Part shown: in pieces, positions 33,384 through 40,956 of the stretch | Position numbering within the stretch: the first letter of the stretch is position 1 | How the letters are laid out: each line of letters begins with the position of its first letter | Source of the DNA: Terriglobia bacterium | GTDB taxonomy: Bacteria; Acidobacteriota; Terriglobia; JAIQFV01 | NCBI GenBank assembly: GCA_020072965.1 | Contig: JAIQFY010000047.1 | Span: 1 to 40,956, forward strand | Direction: 5' to 3' | Length of the DNA: 40,956 nt | Position numbers and translations under genes: made by a program | The notes under the pieces: generated by a model | The model's input: only the letters and a program-made list of their open reading frames with translations | Databases searched by the model: none | What the model was told of the DNA's origin: nothing

Positions 33384-33635
33384 TTATTGAGACAAGGTTA
33401 GACACGTCACTTGCCTCATTTCGCTCGGTCCAGGACTGGGAAGCGTTGCGCCTGCGTCACTCTGCCTCACGACCGTTTGGCCGCGTGCAAAGATCAATTC
33501 GTTTTTTAATTTTGTCTTTTTTACGCTACCACCCACTTCGCCGGGGTCGAAAAGAAAATTGGCGGTGAATGAGGCTCGAACCAGTGACTGCTCTTGCTGC
33601 AAAATCGGCCGCCCTATGAAGAAGGGACTTCTCAA
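33384..33635 (-). CDS. Small ORF of uncertain reality (83 aa)
   Basis: TTG start at 33635 preceded by AAGGAG at 6 nt, product MRSPFFIGRPILQQEQSLVR onward to CLTLSQ. No signal peptide, no recognised domain. It overlaps the stop of another short frame (33632-33817) as TTGA. The good ribosome site is the only positive sign; the sequence may be a decayed gene. Confidence 0.25.
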   Translation of the reverse strand: MRSPFFIGRPILQQEQSLVRASFTANFLFDPGEVGGSVKKTKLKNELIFARGQTVVRQSDAGATLPSPGPSEMRQVTCLTLSQ

Positions 33636-33817
33636 TGGCGTCTCCTTGTTGGGTTTGGGATGGAGTCCCGTCCAGCAGCGATGAATGAATGGCCCTCTTT
33701 CAGTGTGGCTGTATTGAAAACACCAAAGAACAAACCGGTGGGGAAGGGCGGCGGAAACCGATCGACGGCAAGGCAGCAGTAGTCGTACTGTCCTGACTCA
33801 AAGTTGAGAATTGGCAC
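33632..33817 (-). pseudogene. Short ORF, possible gene remnant
   Basis: A GTG-started frame encodes PILNFESGQYDYCCLAVDRF then PPPFPTGLFFGVFN. The frame is open further upstream to about 33885 (adding YPPKGPSPKHPPAEVS). Together with the next frame at 33384-33635, which starts 2 nt inside its stop, it could be one frameshifted gene. No homologue recognised, so this is only a candidate. Confidence 0.2.
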
Positions 33818-34526
33818 TGAAACTTCTGCGGGGGGATGTTTGGGTGACGGGCCTTTCGGGGGGTAGCGAGCGTGTCAGCTTTACCACCAAAGAAATCCTT
33901 ATGCCAAGAAGAAAGTGAACTGTTTCACATGATTCTCGAAGACGCCCGTATGCAACCGGATATGTCCCGAACGCGTCCTCCCTAGTTGATAAGATAAAAG
34001 AATGCAGAATGCAACTCGGTAAAAACATGAGGGTGCATCCCTGGCGCTTGAGCTTGAAGCGCTTACATTGTTTGATCCACAGATTTCGCGAATAACGCAG
34101 ATGGATTCGAACGGATGCCGGGTTAGGCCTGAACTTTTCTACAATCCAAGAGTTACAGCTGCAGCAAGTATCGAGAAGTAAAGGAACTCTCTCAATCATT
34201 TGTTCTAAATCGATAGGCTGCAAAATTCAGATCTGACACCTTACTCATATGGAATGCAAAAAAGTGATTGGTGAAATCGCGGTTCTTGATACACAATTTG
34301 CATGGGACCTCCGCGAGGGCGGGGGAATCTGCATGTCCCCCATGTAGGGAAAATATGACTGCCGCATGAGCGGAATAAGAACCTCCTCTGGGAAAGAGGG
34401 GGCTCAACACTTGAGGATGCCGAATTTAATCTCAAAAAGATCGGTGGATTTCTGCCGCCACGCTCATTGAACGCCTGCATAGGAGCAAATGCGAAGAGCG
34501 GTGCAAAGTTTGGAAGAGAATGAAAG
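33818..34526. other. Gene-poor intergenic region
   Basis: About 700 nt without a convincing gene. Open frames on the minus strand (up to 141 codons near 33798-34223) lack ribosome sites and recognisable composition. A dispersed-repeat-like segment lies at 34074-34103. The right end leads into the BNR remnant. Confidence 0.5.
34074..34103. repeat. Dispersed intergenic repeat-like segment
   Basis: Read on the minus strand it is CATCTGCGTTATTCGCG followed by AAATCTGTGGATC. Sequences of this CATCTGCG...CTGTGGATC form recur between genes in several environmental phyla, to my recollection. Only one copy is seen here. Confidence 0.35.
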
Positions 34527-34682
34527 ATGACCGGCGGACGAGTCCTGGTCGGGACGCGCAAGGGTGCACTCATTCTGACTCCTGATGCAATGCGCGAACG
34601 GTGGAACATTACGGGCCCCCACTTTGCTGGCTGGGAAATCCACCCTCTCAAGGGATCTCGCGCAGACCTGAATCGGCTGTAG
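34527..34682 (+). pseudogene. N-terminal remnant of a second BNR propeller gene
   Basis: A 51-codon frame with ATG at 34527 and GGAAGAG upstream encodes [30 protein letters not shown] and a final ADLNRL, then stops at TAG. It aligns without gaps to residues 3-50 of the propeller at 23820-24998 ([36 protein letters not shown]), about 32 of 48 identical. In the intact gene the next residues are YASQ; here the Tyr codon position reads TAG and homology ends. The sigma54 activator begins 34 nt later. Confidence 0.8.
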
Positions 34683-34715
34683 GCTCCCGCATTGTCAGAC
34701 AGTAAGAGGCTTCAG

Positions 34716-36944
34716 ATGTCAGCACCAGCCCCGTCGGGCCCCAAGGCGACTCCTCAACGCAAGCCCGTTGAAGAACAATTGCGGGAGAGCGAACTCCGAA
34801 TTCGCGCCTTTTGGGAAAACAGCCCGAACTTGATTTTTCTCAAGGACAAAGAACTCCGTTACTTGTACGTCAATCGAGAATTTGAAAGAGCTCTCCGCGT
34901 CGATCGCGAACAGATCCGCGGCAAGACGGATCACGATGTGTTCCCACAAGAGCAGGCAATCGCCTTTCAAACCAACGACCTTGAGGTGCTCAAGGCGGGT
35001 GTCCCGATTGAATTCGAGGAGGTGACCCGGCAGGAAGACGGTCCGCACACAAGCATCGTCCATAAGTTTCCCCTTTTCGATGCGGCTGGCGAAATCTATG
35101 CGATCGGGGGCATCGTCACCGACATCACGGAGCGCAAACGATCGAGGGAAGCGCTCCAGCACAGCGAGGAGCGCTACCGAAACGTGGTCGAAACAGCAAC
35201 CGATGCCGTGGTCAGCGTCGATCAGAGTAGCCAAATTATTTTTGCGAATCCGGCGACAACCAGAACTTTCGGATATCAAATTTCCGAAATGATCGGACAG
35301 CCTCTGACGATGCTCATGCCTGAATTCATGCGTGAGCTTCATAAGGCGGGATTTCAGCGTTACCTGAAAACAAACCAACGCCACGCCGATTGGCAGGGAG
35401 TCAAGCTGATCGGCCTCCGGAAGAACGGGGAGGAATTCCCGGTTGAGGTCTCCTTCGGCGAGGTTGTAAAAGACGGCCATCACATATTTACCGGCTTCAT
35501 TCGCGACACCACCGAGCGGAAGCTGGCAGAAGAGAAAATCCGGGAACAAGACGCCGAGTTGCGACAGGTCCTGGATCTCGCGCCTCAGCACATCGTCGTT
35601 CTTGGGCCCGAAGGAAGTCGTCTTTACAGCAACCAGGCCGCGCTCGACTATTACGGACTTACTCTTGAGGAGTGGCGGAGCTGTGACCCGCGCCGCCTTT
35701 TTCACCCGGATGATTGCGAACGAATGACCGACGGAGCCCACATTAAAGTCTTAAGTGGGTCCCCGCCCGAGCGCGAAGCGCGGTTACTGGGAAAGGACGG
35801 GAAGTATCACTGGTTTCTTTTTCATCGCAACGCGCTGCGGGATGCACAGGGACACATCACGCGCTGGTATGTTGCGGCGACTGATATCGAGGACCGCAGG
35901 CAGGCTGAAGAGAGACTGCAGCACGAGAACGTTGCCCTGCGCGAAGAAATCGATAAGGCCTCGATGTTCGAGGAGATTGTCGGGAGCTCTCCCGCCTTGC
36001 AATCGCTGCTTAATCTTGTATCCAAGGTCGCTCCCACCGGCTCCACCGTTCTGATCACCGGCGAAACCGGGACAGGGAAAGAACTTGTAGCCCGCGCCAT
36101 CCACAGGCGGTCTCATCGCGCCTCACACGCCTTTGTCGGTGTGAATTGCGTCGCCATCCCGCGGGACTTGATCGCCTCAGAATTATTTGGCCACGAAAAG
36201 GGAGCCTTTACCGGGGCCACCCAGCTACGTTTGGGCCGCTTTGAATTGGCTGGAGGAGGCACGATCTTCCTCGATGAAGTCGGAGAGCTTCCGGCCGAGA
36301 CCCAGATCGCTCTCTTGCGGGTTCTGCAAGAACACGAATTTGAGCGTGTCGGCGGAATTCGATCCATCCAATCTGACGTTCGGGTGATTGCTGCCACGAA
36401 CTGTGACTTGCAGGCGGCCATCGCCGCCGGCGCGTTTCGGAGCGACCTGTTTTACCGGCTCAACGTTTTTCCGATTGAGATACCTCCTCTCCGGGACCGA
36501 AAAGAAGACATTCCCTTGCTGGTCGAGTACTTTATCGATCGCTACGCAAGAAAAGCGGGGAAGAGGATACGAACCATAGAGAAGAGCACCCTGGAACTGT
36601 TTCAGTCGTACCCCTGGCCGGGGAACATTCGGGAATTGCAGAACGTTATTGAGCGATCTGTTATCGTGTGCGAAACAGAGAATTTCTCGGTCGATGAGAG
36701 CTGGCTTTCTCGGGCGCTTCCTGCAACTGAATCGAACCGTCGGCTTGACCTTTATAAGAGTCTTTCGACTCAGGAGAAGGAAATCATTGAAGTTGCCTTG
36801 AGCGAAAGCGGGGGACGGGTTTCCGGACCGTCAGGCGCAGCTGCCAAGCTGGGTATGCCGCGTTCGACCCTGGAGTCGAAGATTCGGTCCCTGAAGATCA
36901 ACAAGGTTCGATTCAAAACTGCGAAGCCCTCTGAGAACAACTAG
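34716..36944 (+). CDS. PAS-containing sigma54-dependent transcriptional activator
   Basis: 742-residue enhancer-binding protein. Three PAS units (about 28-145, ENSPNLIFLKDKELRYLYVN; 150-275, VVSVDQSSQIIFANPATTRT; 285-405, ILVV-like APQHIVVLGPEGSRLYSNQA) precede an AAA+ domain (about 425-660) with Walker A GETGTGKE, the sigma54-contact loop GAFTGA, and Walker B GGGTIFLDEVGEL. A Fis-type HTH closes it (GAAAKLGMPRSTLESKIRSL). No response-regulator receiver and no transmembrane segment, so it senses an intracellular signal directly through PAS. The ATG at 34716 has AAGAGG at 6 nt; a TTG at 34692 is less likely. A likely target promoter with palindromic sites lies immediately downstream. Confidence 0.93.
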   Translation: MSAPAPSGPKATPQRKPVEEQLRESELRIRAFWENSPNLIFLKDKELRYLYVNREFERALRVDREQIRGKTDHDVFPQEQAIAFQTNDLEVLKAGVPIEFEEVTRQEDGPHTSIVHKFPLFDAAGEIYAIGGIVTDITERKRSREALQHSEERYRNVVETATDAVVSVDQSSQIIFANPATTRTFGYQISEMIGQPLTMLMPEFMRELHKAGFQRYLKTNQRHADWQGVKLIGLRKNGEEFPVEVSFGEVVKDGHHIFTGFIRDTTERKLAEEKIREQDAELRQVLDLAPQHIVVLGPEGSRLYSNQAALDYYGLTLEEWRSCDPRRLFHPDDCERMTDGAHIKVLSGSPPEREARLLGKDGKYHWFLFHRNALRDAQGHITRWYVAATDIEDRRQAEERLQHENVALREEIDKASMFEEIVGSSPALQSLLNLVSKVAPTGSTVLITGETGTGKELVARAIHRRSHRASHAFVGVNCVAIPRDLIASELFGHEKGAFTGATQLRLGRFELAGGGTIFLDEVGELPAETQIALLRVLQEHEFERVGGIRSIQSDVRVIAATNCDLQAAIAAGAFRSDLFYRLNVFPIEIPPLRDRKEDIPLLVEYFIDRYARKAGKRIRTIEKSTLELFQSYPWPGNIRELQNVIERSVIVCETENFSVDESWLSRALPATESNRRLDLYKSLSTQEKEIIEVALSESGGRVSGPSGAAAKLGMPRSTLESKIRSLKINKVRFKTAKPSENN

Positions 36945-36995
36945 CCTTCCTTCGTCCGAGCCCCTCGGAAAATAAGACAGGATTTTTGTACAACT

Positions 36996-37020
36996 TTCGC
37001 CAATTGGCGAAGCTTCGCCA
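36996..37020. promoter_or_regulatory. Candidate upstream activating site: two overlapping 16-bp palindromes
   Basis: TTCGCCAATTGGCGAA (36996-37011) and TGGCGAAGCTTCGCCA (37005-37020) are each perfect palindromes and share seven bases, giving three alternating TTCGCC half-sites. They centre about 80 nt before the predicted sigma54 start, a usual distance for enhancer-binding proteins, and directly follow the activator gene. Confidence 0.65.
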
Positions 37021-37061
37021 TCTCTCGATCTGTCAATTAATCCATTTTCATCTGGTTACGA

Positions 37062-37078
37062 TTGGAGCCTGAGTTGCA
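37062..37078 (+). promoter_or_regulatory. Candidate sigma54 (-24/-12) promoter
   Basis: TTGGAGCCTGAGTTGCA matches the sigma54 form TTGG-N8-TTGCA: GG (37064-37065) and GC (37076-37077) are separated by the required 10 nt. Transcription would start near 37089, about 33 nt before the STAS gene ATG. The adjacent sigma54 activator and palindromes make chance less likely. Confidence 0.7.
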
Positions 37079-37121
37079 GCGTTATCGTACTTAGCTCATT
37101 TCACATTTCAAAAGAGGGAAG

Positions 37122-37436
37122 ATGCTGAAGATTCGCAGATCAGCAAACGGGGAGGTGATTCTCACTTTGAGCGGCCGTATGAACGCGGAAAATGAAGCCG
37201 AGTTGAAAACACTATTTGAATCAGAAACGAAAGGGCGCCGCATCGTTCTGGATTTGGAGGACCTGACCCTTGTGGATCGGGAAGCTGTCAGGTTTCTCGG
37301 GCGCTGCGAAGCAGAGGGCATCAAGCTCGAGAATTGTCCGGCCTATATCCGGGAGTGGATTGAGCGAGAGAGAGGCGGAGATTCCCCGGCAAACGGTGAA
37401 CGGTTTCAGGGGCCCGGCGCGCATCCGCGATCATGA
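37122..37436 (+). CDS. STAS-domain protein lacking the usual phosphorylation Ser
   Basis: 104-residue protein with a STAS fold (about 1-85): MLKIRRSANGEVILTLSGRM, IVLDLEDLTLVDREAVRFLG, CPAYIREWIERE. In SpoIIAA-type anti-anti-sigma factors the loop has D-S-S-G with a phosphorylatable Ser; here it is D-R-E-A, so classic kinase control is unlikely. GAGGGA precedes the ATG. It is placed behind the sigma54-type promoter and is probably the main target of the neighbouring activator. Likely role: a protein-binding module in a signalling switch; partner unknown. The C-terminal tail (GGDSPANGERFQGPGAHPRS) looks disordered. Confidence 0.78.
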   Translation: MLKIRRSANGEVILTLSGRMNAENEAELKTLFESETKGRRIVLDLEDLTLVDREAVRFLGRCEAEGIKLENCPAYIREWIERERGGDSPANGERFQGPGAHPRS

Positions 37437-37466
37437 TTAGGCTTGAAGGTAAGTCTTGAAAATGCC

Positions 37467-37675
37467 ATGGAGCAGAAGACAGCAGACACTTTGATCCCCG
37501 TTGCCGTGACGGTGTTCCGGGCGAGATCTACCGTGCGCCAAAAAGCTGGGCCGAGCGCGGTTATCACAACCTCATTTATTTTCTTAAGCTCGACAAGGGC
37601 GGCCACTTCGCGTCGTGGGAACAGCCCGAACTCTTCGCGGCCGAACTCCGCGCGGCCTTCAGATCACTGCGCTAG
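37467..37675 (+). pseudogene. Frameshifted C-terminal remnant of an epoxide hydrolase
   Basis: The first frame reads ADTLIPVAVTVF; after a missing base near 37520 the next frame reads PGEIYRAPKSWAERGYHNLI then [18 protein letters not shown] and FRSLR with TAG at 37673. It aligns with the C-terminus of the intact epoxide hydrolase at 39530 ([42 protein letters not shown]), about 37 of 53 identical. The catalytic His region is kept, but everything before about residue 335 is gone. It is followed 91 nt later by a RidA gene. Confidence 0.88.
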
Positions 37676-37766
37676 TTAGGGCGAGGCGGGGGCGCGCGCA
37701 ACATGGGCGCCTTCCTCCACTGCCCCGCGCGGCAGCGCCCATTTAAATTCAAGAGGAGAGAGAAAA

Positions 37767-38273
37767 ATGAGTACAAAAGTGAAACGGCAAATGGCAACGC
37801 GCTCTCAGCCGGCCGGCGCCGAGCAGCGGTTGAAAGAACTTGGCATCAATCTCCCGGCGCCGCCCGAGCCGTTCGGCACCTATGTGGAAGCGGTGCAGAC
37901 GGGCAATCTGCTTTTTCTGAGCGGGATGCTTCCCACGGAAGGCCATGAGGCGAAATTCACTGGACGCGTCGGCGCGGAGCTCGATGTGGAAGCGGGGCGC
38001 AACGCGGCTCACCGCGCAGCGCTCAACGCGCTCGCTGTCGCAAGGCAGCATTTGGGATCGCTCGACCGGGTGACGCGGATCGTCCAGCTCGGCGTGTCGG
38101 TGGCCACTTCGGGAGATGTCCGCGAGCAGCCCAAAGTCGCTGACGCCGCTTCGGAGTTGCTCGAAGACGTCTTCGGAAAGGACAAGAACCCCTGCCGCCT
38201 GGTGTCTGGCGTCGCAAGCCTTCCGCTCGGCACCCCAGTCGCGCTGGAAGTGATTTTCGAGGTGGCGGGGTAA
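37767..38273 (+). CDS. RidA/YjgF family protein, third copy
   Basis: 168-residue RidA-family protein of the YjgF-like subgroup with a longer core: EQRLKELGINLPAPPEPFGT, LLFLSGMLPTE, NALAVARQHLGSLDRVTRIV, QLGVSVATSGD, and the Arg in NPCRLVSGVASLPLGTPVAL. The first 15 residues (MSTKVKRQMATRSQP) are basic and not a signal peptide, so it is cytoplasmic. AGAGGAGAG precedes the ATG. It differs clearly from the copies at 3585 and 13339 and belongs to a different part of the family. Context here is oxidative/aromatic-type metabolism rather than peptide use. Confidence 0.88.
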   Translation: MSTKVKRQMATRSQPAGAEQRLKELGINLPAPPEPFGTYVEAVQTGNLLFLSGMLPTEGHEAKFTGRVGAELDVEAGRNAAHRAALNALAVARQHLGSLDRVTRIVQLGVSVATSGDVREQPKVADAASELLEDVFGKDKNPCRLVSGVASLPLGTPVALEVIFEVAG

Positions 38274-38492
38274 AGGCGCGGCGAGCCATGGTCGGTTGCC
38301 TCGCTAGTAAGGAGTAAGTGCTTTCAACAATGGTTGAAGATCCATAGGACGATTTATGGCAACGAAAAATGAAGACAACGCCTTAGTCAGGTCCAGCTTT
38401 TCAGCAACTCTCAATGCAAGTAATTCTGTTGGTTGACGCTCGCATTCAACAAATCTGACTTCGATTCAGGTGAACGCACAGGAGGAAAGTGC

Positions 38493-39431
38493 ATGGCGAA
38501 TCTGAAGTATTCAAGCTCGAAAGGCACGTCTCTGCTATTGGTCGCTGCCCTCGTGTTGTGCGCAATGACCGCTGTGGCACAAACCGCAAGTGACAACTGT
38601 CGACCCGCTTCGGTTATCCCGCTCGCCAGTGAGCCCCCAGCGAAGATCGTCATCGATCCTCCGCTGGCCGGACCCCTCGCCTCCCGGGGAGTGGCGATTA
38701 TCCAATACTGTACTCAGAACCTGCACCTTGTGCCGGTGTTCGGCCCCAATGCTCTGGCTGTCTCGCCGCGCGTCGGCCACCTTCATGTGAGACTCGACGA
38801 TGCCCCATGGGTGTGGGCAGATGCGAGTGGCAACCCCATCATCCTGATGGGCCTTCCCCCCGGTCCGCACAAAGTGCTCATTGAATTGGAGAACGCGAAC
38901 CATCACACCCTCGACAAAGGCACGGTCACATTTGTCATTCCAGATAAGTTTGAGGCTGAAAAGGCCCCCACATCTGGACGGGCCGATGGAGAGGCCGCCC
39001 CGATCTTCGGAGTCAAAATCCCCCCCGGATACCGCGACTGGAGATTGATCTCCGTGGCCCACGAAGAAGGCAACCTCAACGATCTGCGCGCCATTCTGGG
39101 CAACGACGTGGCGATCAAGGCCTATCGCGAAGGAAAGCTTCCGTTCCCGGACGGCACCATCATTGCCCGAATAGCCTGGAGTTCCGTCGCCTCAGAGGAA
39201 AACAACAAAGTCTTTGGCCGTCCCCAATCTTTCGTTCCCGGGCTCGCCCCGGATTGGTACCTTCAGTTTATGGTCAAGGACTCAAGAAAGTACGCCGCCA
39301 CGGGCGGCTGGGGGTTCGCTCAATTCAATAAGGACGGCAAACCTGCCGACGAGGCGCCGCTCAAAACCTGCTTTCCCTGCCACGAGGCTATCAAAGTTCG
39401 CGACTTGGTCTTCACCCGTTACGCCCCTTAA
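38493..39431 (+). CDS. DUF6130 and cytochrome P460 fusion protein
   Basis: 312-residue exported protein. Signal peptide about 1-30 (ends AVAQ). The first domain resembles DUF6130 (PPLAGPLASRGVAIIQYCTQ, VSPRVGHLHVRLDDAPWVWA, GLPPGPHKVLIELENANHHT; about 45-155). The second is a cytochrome P460-like domain (IPPGYRDWRLISVAHEEGN, GTIIARIAWSS, YAATGGWGFAQFNKDGKPAD) ending with the c-type heme motif CFPCH (Cys293, Cys296, His297). P460 proteins act in periplasmic redox chemistry such as hydroxylamine oxidation. The ATG at 38493 follows GGAGGAAAG; upstream codons are open but precede the site. Confidence 0.85.
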   Translation: MANLKYSSSKGTSLLLVAALVLCAMTAVAQTASDNCRPASVIPLASEPPAKIVIDPPLAGPLASRGVAIIQYCTQNLHLVPVFGPNALAVSPRVGHLHVRLDDAPWVWADASGNPIILMGLPPGPHKVLIELENANHHTLDKGTVTFVIPDKFEAEKAPTSGRADGEAAPIFGVKIPPGYRDWRLISVAHEEGNLNDLRAILGNDVAIKAYREGKLPFPDGTIIARIAWSSVASEENNKVFGRPQSFVPGLAPDWYLQFMVKDSRKYAATGGWGFAQFNKDGKPADEAPLKTCFPCHEAIKVRDLVFTRYAP

Positions 39432-39529
39432 TACCGAGAATCACAGCAGAAAGAAATGAGACGATGACCGCACACAAATCAACTGCATCATAAACCAAGA
39501 AATCCACGACTACTTAAAAGGAGGACACC

Positions 39530-40759
39530 ATGACCCCAGCCAGTGCTACAAAACGAGGCCGCGAGATGGCAGATGACAAGAATGCGATCCGTCCGTTTCA
39601 GGTAAACGTTCCAGAGGCGGACCTGACCGAATTGCGCCGGCGCATCAACTCGACTCGGTGGCCCGATCGCGAGACGGTTACCGATCAAACGCAAGGCGTG
39701 CAGCTCGCCACGGTTCAAGCCCTCGCGCGGTATTGGGCGACCGAGTATGACTGGCGCAAGTGTCAGGCCAGACTGAACGCCCTGCCGCAGTTCATCACCG
39801 AGATCGACGGGCTGGACATTCACTTCATTCACGTCCGTTCAAAACACGAAAATGCGTTGCCGCTCATCGTCACGCACGGCTGGCCCGGCTCAGTCGTCGA
39901 GCAGCTGAAGATCATCGATCCGCTGACCGATCCCACGGCGCATGGCGGCAGCGCATCCGATGCGTTCCATCTGGTGATTCCGTCCATGCCCGGCTACGGG
40001 TTTTCGGGCAAGCCAAGCACCACCGGCTGGGACCCTGTCCACATCGCGCGTGCCTGGGTCGTGCTGATGAAGCGCCTGGGCTACTCGAAGTTCGTGGCCC
40101 AAGGTGGTGATTGGGGCGCGATCGTCACGGAACAGATGGGGGTGCAGGCGGCTCCGGAATTGCTCGGCATTCACACCAACATGCCCGGCATCTTTCCAGC
40201 CGACATTGATGCGGCGGCCTTTTCGGGCGCGCCGGCGCCATCGGGTCTCTCAGCTGAGGAGAAAATCTCTTACGACCGTCTGCAGTTCGTGTATCAAAAG
40301 GGTATCGGATACGGTTACCAGATGGGGCTGCGCCCGCAGACGTTGTACGGAATCGCGGATTCACCCATCGGCCTGGCAGCTTATTTCCTTGATCATGACG
40401 CGCGCAGCTACGAGCTGATCTCACGCGTTTTTGCGGGAGAATCCGAAGGCCTGACGCGCGACGACATCCTCGACAACATCACGATCACCTGGTTGACGAA
40501 CACGGCGCTCTCCGGCGCCCGCCTCTATTGGGAGAATTGGGGCAAACTCGGGTATTTCAACGCCAAAGGCGTCTCCATCCCGGTTGCCGTGAGCGTCTTC
40601 CCTGACGAACTCTATCCAGCCCCGCGCAGCTGGGCAGAGCGGGCGTATCCCAAACTCATCCACTACAACAAGCTGGACAAAGGCGGACACTTCGCGGCGT
40701 GGGAGCAGCCGAAGCTCTTTTCAGAAGAGGTTCGCGCGGGCTTCAGATCGCTGCGGTAG
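39530..40759 (+). CDS. Epoxide hydrolase, microsomal-EH/EphB-like
   Basis: 409-residue alpha/beta hydrolase with the epoxide-hydrolase N-terminal domain ([34 protein letters not shown]). Catalytic features: oxyanion motif HGWPGS, nucleophile Asp in GGDWGA (about D194), and His in [11 protein letters not shown] (about H387). The cap includes [27 protein letters not shown] precedes the ATG. No signal peptide, so it is cytosolic. It would open epoxides to diols; physiological substrate unknown. Followed 30 nt later by an enoyl-CoA hydratase-type gene, suggesting an operon for degradation of an unsaturated or epoxidised compound. A broken paralogue lies at 37467. Confidence 0.93.
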   Translation: MTPASATKRGREMADDKNAIRPFQVNVPEADLTELRRRINSTRWPDRETVTDQTQGVQLATVQALARYWATEYDWRKCQARLNALPQFITEIDGLDIHFIHVRSKHENALPLIVTHGWPGSVVEQLKIIDPLTDPTAHGGSASDAFHLVIPSMPGYGFSGKPSTTGWDPVHIARAWVVLMKRLGYSKFVAQGGDWGAIVTEQMGVQAAPELLGIHTNMPGIFPADIDAAAFSGAPAPSGLSAEEKISYDRLQFVYQKGIGYGYQMGLRPQTLYGIADSPIGLAAYFLDHDARSYELISRVFAGESEGLTRDDILDNITITWLTNTALSGARLYWENWGKLGYFNAKGVSIPVAVSVFPDELYPAPRSWAERAYPKLIHYNKLDKGGHFAAWEQPKLFSEEVRAGFRSLR

Positions 40760-40789
40760 GGTTTTTCACAAGAGAGGAGGAAATGCGCC

Positions 40790-40956
40790 ATGCCTAACCC
40801 TTCGCAGTTCAACACCGACCGCACCTATCCGGGCCGATGGACGATCACCTTCAATAACCCGCCGATCAACATGTTTGTTCCCACAACGATCGTCGAATTG
40901 GGAGCGCTAATGACCGACCTCGAGGCGGACCCGTCCGTGAAGGTCGTAGTGTTCCA
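40790..40956 (+). CDS. Enoyl-CoA hydratase/isomerase family protein, partial
   Basis: The first 55 codons, MPNPSQFNTDRTYPGRWTIT then FNNPPINMFVPTTIVELGAL and SVKVVVF, fit the start of crotonase-fold enzymes (NPPxN motif, then the helix before the oxyanion region). The gene is cut by the right edge of the window. AGGAGG lies upstream; an ATG at 40783 hits a stop after four codons. It probably forms an operon with the epoxide hydrolase. Confidence 0.85.
   Translation, partial: MPNPSQFNTDRTYPGRWTITFNNPPINMFVPTTIVELGALMTDLEADPSVKVVVF

Noticed and set aside
33798-34223. 141-codon minus-strand frame in the gene-poor region
   Set aside because: No ribosome site, mixed composition rich in Cys, Arg and Leu, and no motif; it also spans the dispersed-repeat-like segment.
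34719-35741. 340-codon minus-strand frame opposite the sigma54 activator
   Set aside because: Antisense shadow of the PAS region; no recognisable domain.

Overview
The window looks like chromosomal DNA of an Acidobacteriota member, probably from an environmental genome. The evidence is a 1162-residue TonB-dependent receptor with an N-terminal carboxypeptidase-regulatory-like domain, a protein kinase fused to a TolB/FlgO-like domain and TPRs, paired M61-like and S10 peptidases, and a DUF6130-cytochrome P460 fusion. The assignment is inferred from gene families; no rRNA or other marker gene is present.

Region 1 (306-16381) is a peptide-scavenging locus built around an AT-rich divergent control region (about 12960-13200). 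Leftward, one putative transcription unit encodes the receptor, an M61-like peptidase, a broken S10 peptidase, an intact S10 peptidase, an amidohydrolase of Xaa-Pro-dipeptidase type, a RidA with a signal peptide, a second M61-like peptidase and a Tat-exported PLP enzyme of the class V aminotransferase fold. Rightward are a cytoplasmic-type RidA, a YheO/DauR-family regulator and another S10 peptidase. Nearly every leftward product carries an export signal, so peptides would be imported, cut to amino acids and partly deaminated outside the cytoplasm. A perfect 11-bp inverted repeat between the two divergent promoters is a good candidate operator.

Region 2 (16942-25000) holds a Ser/Thr kinase-TPR protein, an alpha/beta hydrolase with TPRs, a small exported protein of unknown function, a TPR-methyltransferase fusion, and a translationally coupled pair: a BNR-type beta-propeller and a MoaD/ThiS-like protein ending in Gly-Gly.

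Region 3 (25200-28300) begins with two REPIN-like palindromic elements. It continues with an ECF42-type sigma factor divergent from a DGPF/YciI protein and a DoxX-like protein. Two matching candidate promoters (NNTCGA, 17 nt, CGAY) face both ways.

Region 4 (28580-34700) has a large secreted repeat protein that appears shortened at its C-terminus, a possible outer-membrane protein, several REP-like hairpins, terminator-like hairpins, and long stretches without convincing genes. It ends with a 51-codon remnant of a second BNR propeller gene.

Region 5 (34716-40956) has a PAS-PAS-PAS sigma54 activator followed by overlapping 16-bp palindromes, a strong -24/-12 promoter match and a STAS-domain gene. 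After that come a frameshifted epoxide hydrolase remnant, a third RidA, the DUF6130-P460 cytochrome, an intact epoxide hydrolase, and the start of an enoyl-CoA hydratase cut by the window edge. Gene remnants recur across the window (S10, BNR, epoxide hydrolase, possibly the repeat protein), usually with an intact paralogue a few kb away, which suggests repeated duplication and decay.
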